DNA of 64,000 nt from Azolla caroliniana (Eukaryota > Polypodiophyta). Made by a program: the position numbers and the translations under genes. Shown here one piece after another: positions 58,624 through 64,000 of this stretch (the stretch's first letter is position 1; each line of letters begins with the position of its first letter). Under the pieces are notes generated by a model. That model saw only the letters and a list, made by a program, of their open reading frames with translations. It did not search any database and was not told the DNA's origin. The stretch is from positions 4,030,001-4,094,000 of the forward strand of contig JBHGNT010000018.1 in assembly GCA_043228905.1 (NCBI GenBank), written 5' to 3'.

Positions 58624-59284
58624 TATATCCGAATTTAGATACATATAAATAAATAAATAATATATCAAAAGAATTTATCACATGCATAGGGCAGGATTCA
58701 AACCATGCACCTCCACGTAGATAAACCCCAACTTTACCATTGTAATAACTTATCTTTAGTGTTATAAATATAGATTTAATACATATAAGACCTTTATTTA
58801 CACATACCTTTATTAAAAGGTAAAAATCATGTATTCTTTAGAGTGTGAATATTTTATTTACACGTGACATTAAAAGTGACTCATGCACATCTAGCGTGCA
58901 CGAGCCCTATATTTAGGAAATGACAAAACATCACATGCACATTTAGTGTGCATGGGCACTTTAGGTGAAAAAGCATGAAGCCATGCTTAGCCTCTTCCAT
59001 CTTTATATAAGGAGGAGAAAAATATGTATATGGTTGTTGATTAATATACAAGGATTGATCAATCTAATATATTCGTGGGATTCACGAATTTTGCCATCTA
59101 ATCGCTCTTATAATCTAAATATTGTTTTAATTACACTAGACTCGTGGGATTCACGAGATTGCTATCTTACTTCTCTTTCCACTATTCATAACTAGCCTTA
59201 AGTTGTATTCCTCTTCCTCCTAGTCAAAAACCTCGGCGGTTCCCACCCGACTCACGCAACGATCCGGAGCCGAAGGGCACGACA
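58581..59284 (+). repeat. gypsy-2 3' LTR
   Basis: 704 bp, the same length as the 5' LTR with no difference found by eye. The following ACGG is the second target copy. Confidence 0.95.
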
Positions 59285-60665
59285 ACGGTCATGTGTGTGG
59301 CCAACCAAAAGGAAATTGACTTTCACTTTCCTAAACAATTCTAGGTTGACCAACATACTTAGATAGCCAAATACAGTTGAATTTTTGTTCTCTCTAGCAG
59401 TATTGTCCAATTGAATGTATAGAACAGGGGGGAAAGGTTGGCCCCAAGACATCAAAACTCGGTGAATCACTGTAACTGTTAGGTTAGGGTCATTGTGAAC
59501 ATTGGGGTAAGTAATGAAGACGTGAGGTCGAATAGACCTATTATAAGCCAAGCATCCCACCAAGTGCATTTGAACAAGGCACTCATCATTGACATCTTTG
59601 GGGAGCCTTTGCATATGCGGCAAGCATGTCTTCTTCTGGTCCATGCCATCTATCATTAAGCACATGTATTGTTGGGGCCTCTTCAAACACTTCTCTCTAT
59701 GATGCATCGCCTTCTTTCGTTCTAAGGATTGTGCCTCACGATGCTCTTGTAGTAACTTCTTACTCGTATCCTTTTCCATTGATGTCTTTGCACCTTTAGC
59801 CAAACTTTTAAGATTTGCACAAATGGAGCAATACCCCATACGTACTTTACGAGGAATAATAACATTTGAAAACCGAGCTCTCCATAATCTTGTGAATTGG
59901 CTATAGGTGATAGACTTATTACGTGAGCCCAGCATATCAGATTGATAGACATCATAAACTTCCCGACGTGTATAATTATCAGAAAGATGCATCCTACTTG
60001 TAGTGGGCATTACTTCACAATTTAACTGAAAGTAAGTTTTCATCCAACCAATAGCATGTCTTCCAATTGCACCTTTCATACTTGGAACCTCTTTACAATT
60101 GAGCATTTGATCCCCGCTAAGTAGACGTTGTTGTACTCTATGTAGCCGCATGTTACTAACACATAACGCAATTTTGAATGCAACTCTACATATCTGTTGC
60201 GCATGGAAGATATAATACTCGAATGATACTTTGATCCCCGTACATTTGTCAGATACTAGTTGCATATGTGACCCGAGGTAAGCGTCTTGCTCATCACTGG
60301 TCATCGAAAAATAGTATCGCCTTAATTCTCGCAACTTTGATTTTCCAATCATAGACATACAACCACGGGCACGACATATTTTTTTGACATCAAACCCAAT
60401 CTGTTTATCTGATGTCACCAAGCTAAACCTTGCCAGACGAATTCTTTGTGGGATTCTTCTAATATGCAAAGGGCTCCCAGATTTCTCTTCCTGCATAGAG
60501 GTTGGTGTAACCTTGTTACAGTCTAATTCTCTGTTGTGACCATCGCCAATGTTATTCAATGTTTCCTGGGCACTACCTTCATTCTCGGTATCTTTATTAA
60601 TATCGTATTCTTCAATAGAGAACTCTTCACATGTGTCATTATTTACGTTTCCTGTAGATGAGCTC

Positions 60666-60823
60666 AGACAATATTCTTCGATAGAATATGGTGAGTCGGT
60701 CGACAGACAATATTCTTCAATCGAATATGGTGACTCAGTTGACAAACAATACTCTTCAGTAGAAAACGATGGGTCTGATGACAAACAATATTCTTCAATC
60801 GAGAACGGTGAATCTTCACTCAT
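60666..60823 (-). repeat. Four 39-bp coding repeats at the N-terminus of the DUF7869-like gene
   Basis: Each unit encodes SP(F/Y)SIEEYCLS(S/T)(D/E/S), with a degenerate fifth unit (CEEFSIEEYDI) at about 60605-60640. On the plus strand the repeated core is CAATATTCTTC. Confidence 0.9.
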
Positions 60824-60829
60824 GGCTTA

Positions 60830-61526
60830 AGGTCTAGATAGGGCTCTCTAAGTTATGTGCTTAGGGTAAGGAAAAAAACTAATAAGCTCCTCTCTAAACA
60901 TATACTCCACTCTAAATATAAACTTCTCTCTAAACAAAAGCCAAATCAATAGAATGTCTATATTATGTAATATTCTATTAATACAATACATCAAAAAATT
61001 ATTTTTAATGAAGTAATTGTACTTAAAATATCAATTATTATATAAACTAGATCTATATGAAGTTAAATCAAGTATAATATAAAACTAATCATTAACAAGC
61101 CATGAATATGTTGGATTAATGTTAAAATCATTGGCTAATTAATGGCACCCATTTTGATATAGAACGTCTCACTCATTGGTTCTTTAATGCTCACCATTTT
61201 AAATATTAGACTTATCAATCATTGGTTAATTCATGCCAATATCTTTAATACATAGCATTTGAGAGTCATAAAAATGGTTGCTTTTAGTAATCAATCATTG
61301 GTACATTCATGAATCTCTATCATTGTCTCCTTCATAACCTTTGAAGTCATTGCAGGTTGTTATGACTATAAAAGATTGATCAATATGTTAGTTTGACTTT
61401 GTAATCATTAATGCAATCATAAGTTACTCTAGTTAATGTGACAATGGTTACCAACTAACTATCCTCAAAGTTACCAACCTTAGTTAAGGTGACTATGGTT
61501 ACTTTAACCAATGTGGTCAAACCTAA
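60830..61526. other. AT-rich part of the divergent intergenic region
   Basis: No gene is seen. The spacer separates two head-to-head genes and must hold their promoters. It has an internal imperfect repeat (ATTGGTTAATTCATG / ATTGGTACATTCATG; GTTACTTTAACCAATGTG). Confidence 0.5.
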
Positions 61527-61599
61527 ACTTTAAACACGAACTCGATACGCCGACTTTAAACACGAACTTGATACGCAGCATCGAGTTCGTATTTAAAGT
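61527..61599. promoter_or_regulatory. Cluster of three 22-24 bp motif copies, two direct and one inverted
   Basis: Copy 1 (61527-61550) and copy 2 (61553-61576) read ACTTTAAACACGAACT(C/T)GAT and then ACGC. Copy 3 (61578-61599) is the reverse complement, with one substitution and a shorter end (ATGC). The copies are separated by 2 and 1 bases. Copies 2 and 3 form a near-perfect palindrome. The cluster lies between the divergent DUF7869-like and ParB-like genes. It looks like a protein-binding array. Confidence 0.75.
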
Positions 61600-62030
61600 G
61601 TAGTCTGAGAGAGAAAAATTGTGTTTTTGGGGTAACAAATAATTATGGTGTGGAAAAGATATCAAATTGTCTGGCAAAATCAGTCTTTTTTATGTTGACT
61701 TTCCTTACTTAAAAAAAAAAAAGCTCTAATTATAGGTGTTTTATGACCTACTTTAGCTTAAAATAGTAGAAAATGATCCACAAATTGCCTTTACGATAGC
61801 AAATTCTCCTCAATATAGGTTTGGAATCTATATAAGTCATACCTACTATTTAAAAGAATATATATAACCCCGTTTACTTATTACGATATATATTTTCTAG
61901 GTTGAATAGCCCTGCCTATAATAGATTTTTGAATATAGGACTGCTAATGAGAACTGTTCTTCATGTTAATATACAACCTTAATCTACGTGACCACCTAAC
62001 TTATGTTTTTGCATATACTTTCTTAAATAG

Positions 62031-64000
62031 GTCGTTTGAGAACCTGTCGGACCGACCCGTGAAGAAAATAAAGCTTCGCATACAGGGTTCTCCAATCGAA
62101 GCCCAGACCAAGGTAGCTCCTGAGACCATGAAGAGAGGAAAAAAGCTTCTCTTTAACGAAGAGACAAAATCTCAGCCACATATTGATGTTAGCCAAAAGA
62201 AACTTGTCGCCGCTACTGGAGGTGAAGACCTTCCTGACTGAGATCTAATGGACAAGGAATGGTGTATGCAATATGTTGACTCAAAGAAAAAAGTCGTATT
62301 GTATACAACAAAGAAGAAGGGTGAGGGGCAGCTTGGAAAGGAAACCCCATTTATGTATGGCCGTATTCTACGATTTGACTATGAAGATGCAGATTAGGCC
62401 AACATACTGGTAATGATAGAGTGCTCCAAGGGGGTACGTAAAGTGTTCCTTTCAGAAGACCTTTTAGTAAAGGAATCTTGTGGGCCAGAAGCATTCAAAA
62501 AAGATCTTGAAAGCTCACAAAACCTTATTGTTACCTTGAGGCCTTATATACAAGGCCATGTAACTCTAAGAGATGAAGTGCCCTCCCCATTGAAGGCCAC
62601 AAAAAGGGTATCCAAAGTCCAGTCAAGACCACCAAAGAAGAAGACAACCAAAATGTCGGACACGGATTCAACAAGTGAAAACGAAGAGGAGGATAATAAG
62701 GGGACGCCAGGAGCTGAGCTGGCCTCAGGTGTTTTGTCATTCGAGCAGAATAAGATAAGGAGAGAGTTAATGCAACGGAAACTGGTCAGGAAAGGGCAAG
62801 TGTTTAATTTGCCTATAACACACATCCATTGGCCCCTTATTGATGAAAAAACAGGTTGACGACCACTTGAGATTAGAGAGCCACACCGCATGCATGTTCA
62901 AAATCTCAAGAAAAAAATGAAAATTAATCCTCATGCCACTGTGGTGCCTTTTATTGTTATGGTAGATCTTGAAGAATGTGAAACCATTAAAGATTTTGAT
63001 ATTAGAAAGCATGATCAATATAATTATTTTGTCATTGGTGGATCGCATTCAGCAGAGGCACGTCGGCAACTTGTGAGAGAACATCCAACAACTTTCTTCT
63101 TCAAGTATGCCGAGTGCAAAATTTATGTTGGGCTCACAACCGAAGAGGCTAAGCTGTTGGCATGGGACCATAATAATGATAATGACTATAGGTAGAAAAT
63201 GTTGTCCATTGAGCGTATACGGTTCTTCCACCACGAGTATTTAGACGTGAAACAAAAGTTTGGTGTGAAGTTACATCCAGGCCTCGACGTCAATGTCTGT
63301 ATGAAGTCGGCATTGTGGTAGATGATAATGTTAGGTCCGATGGTCTTCGAAAGTATGAGTCTTGGTTTCAATTGGCGTTTAGAGATGGAGAAGTATGGGA
63401 CCTACAAGATCAAATCTTCTCAATGTGGGAGAATAAGAAGGTAAAGGGTCAACGACAAAAGAAATGTAGGGTTGACCCTCAACTAGAGTTAAAGTCACAA
63501 GCCGCCAAGAAAATTGACTTGACAATTGAAGAAGCGGCAGACGACATGAAGCTGTCTCTATGGAGAGCGATGCAAGGTATTAAGGACGAGTAGCTTCTTG
63601 TGTCGGTTTTGTCAAGGGTTGTGGCGAAAGATTTAAGCCTTGAAGAAATGGTCACTGAGTTCAATAAGTAAGTCTTTCAAATACTGAAATTGTAGTCTAT
63701 CTGGTGTAATTCAAAGTTCTAATCTTGATTTCTAATTTTACAGTCATAAGGTGTACATGAAGATCCAAGAAGTTATGATGAAACAACTTGGATGTATAAC
63801 TTGGGAACAAGTGACCGAGGATTATCCTCTAACGTCTTCGTATAAGGCGTTATCAGAGTATTTTATTGCATTCAAGGATTGGGTTAGTATTCATGGTTTT
63901 TCATTACCCTTTCATCATATGTAGAGCTTGTATAATAATACCTGATGTCCTATTGCTTCTATTAGAAACCGTGTCGAGGCAAGAAACAAGGAGAAGTTAA
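62031..64000 (+). pseudogene. Decayed gene for a ParB/sulfiredoxin-like domain protein
   Basis: A probable exon starts after the acceptor TTCTTAAATAG (62030). The frame continues across in-frame stops at 62239-62241, 62395-62397, 62857-62859 and 63193-63195, then shifts by one before 63315, with another TAG at 63591-63593. An intact GT-AG intron lies at 63668-63743 and a further one starts at 63881. The N-terminal part is basic (VKKIKLRIQG, then RPPKKKTTKMSD). The core FNLPITHIHWP, HVQNLKKKMKINPH ... VPFIVM, FVIGGSHSAEARRQLV and GLTTEEAKLLAWDHNNDN follows the ParB/sulfiredoxin plan: an entry strand, an SI..HG.-like helix, a G-X2-R/H..A turn, and an EEA..LA...N helix. The gene runs out of the window. 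The family call is my inference from pattern, not a search. Confidence 0.55.

Larger units (their letters stand above)
52206..59284 (+). mobile_element. Ty3/gypsy retrotransposon gypsy-2, complete, very young
   Basis: 7079 bp, with two 704-bp LTRs (TGTCGTAGTG ... GGGCACGACA) that I could not tell apart by eye. It has a putative primer-binding site, gag-protease, pol in -1, a polypurine tract and ACGG target duplications. It carries one nonsense codon in gag-protease (TAA 54713-54715) and one in pol (TGA 55240-55242). It interrupts the DUF7869-like gene in the opposite orientation. Confidence 0.95.
51164..60823 (-). pseudogene. DUF7869-like protein gene, interrupted by gypsy-2
   Basis: The N-terminal 513 codons lie at 60823-59285 and the C-terminal 345 codons plus stop at 52205-51164. 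Removing gypsy-2 and one 4-bp duplicate gives one continuous frame of 858 codons without introns. The N-terminus has four 13-residue repeats around SIEEYCLS. A conserved core follows: CRARGCMSMIGKSKLRELRR, YSQFTRLWRARF, MGYCSICANLKS, MIDGMDQKKTCLPHM, IQLDNTARENKN, then LLVGHTHD at the junction and IDKMFSTFSRQLSRHDAF after it. From memory this IDGMDQ ... LDN ... GHTHD ... D-X2-FS pattern is that of DUF7869 proteins, which look RNase H-like and are often linked to mobile DNA. The C-terminus has a basic RRGGRKRKR, a likely nuclear signal. Function is unknown. Apart from the insertion the frame is undamaged. Confidence 0.7.

Overview
The window is nuclear DNA of a land plant. It has intron-rich genes with GT-AG introns whose closest relatives are plant proteins (TANMEI/DSE1, RUS3, an ILP1-type C3HC zinc-finger protein), a plant-type cytosolic tRNA-Pro, Ty1/copia elements primed by initiator tRNA-Met, Ty3/gypsy elements, LINE and SINE relics, and many AT-rich spacers. 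The repeat style, with CCGG-rich LTRs and an unusual gypsy lineage, makes a seedless plant (fern, lycophyte or bryophyte) plausible. That placement is inference.

Region 1 (1-13.6 kb) is a three-deep retrotransposon nest. An old copia (copia-2, + strand, 10727-13635) was split inside its integrase by a gypsy element (gypsy-1, + strand, 1-10726, left end outside the window). Gypsy-1 was then hit next to its 3' LTR by a nearly complete young copia (copia-1, - strand, 4508-10075, GGGCG target duplication, two LTRs differing at 3 of 725 positions). Region 2 (13.6-24.9 kb) is AT-rich repeat country: tRNA-Pro(CGG), a Mutator-like non-autonomous element, a solo copia LTR, two tRNA-derived SINEs, and a LINE relic interrupted by another LTR.

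Region 3 (about 21.7-48.2 kb) is the genic island. It holds a 13-exon WD40 gene (TAN/DSE1/GNB1L family, +, 24976-30963), a 15-exon RUS3 gene (DUF647, +, 33532-39063, with a (CCCTAA)7 tract just before its ATG), and a 6-exon C3HC zinc-finger gene (ILP1-like, -, 41847-48139). All three models keep an open frame and have family-like lengths (372 or 379, 441 and 949 aa).

Region 4 (48.4-50.7 kb) is a graveyard: a copia RNase H relic split by a hAT-like element with an 8-bp target duplication, then the chromodomain end of a chromovirus. Region 5 (51.2-64 kb) holds the least familiar material. A long single-exon gene (858 codons before disruption, DUF7869-like, -) is interrupted by a very young gypsy (gypsy-2, 52206-59284, LTRs identical by eye). 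Head to head with it lies a decayed gene for a protein with a ParB/sulfiredoxin-like core. Between them is a cluster of three copies of a 22-24 bp motif, two direct and one inverted. The pair may be the remains of an undescribed two-gene mobile system. Both gypsy copies share a conserved gag/pol -1 overlap at GGATTTTTAR, a protease with D-H-G in place of D-T/S-G, and an F-L-D-D reverse-transcriptase motif.
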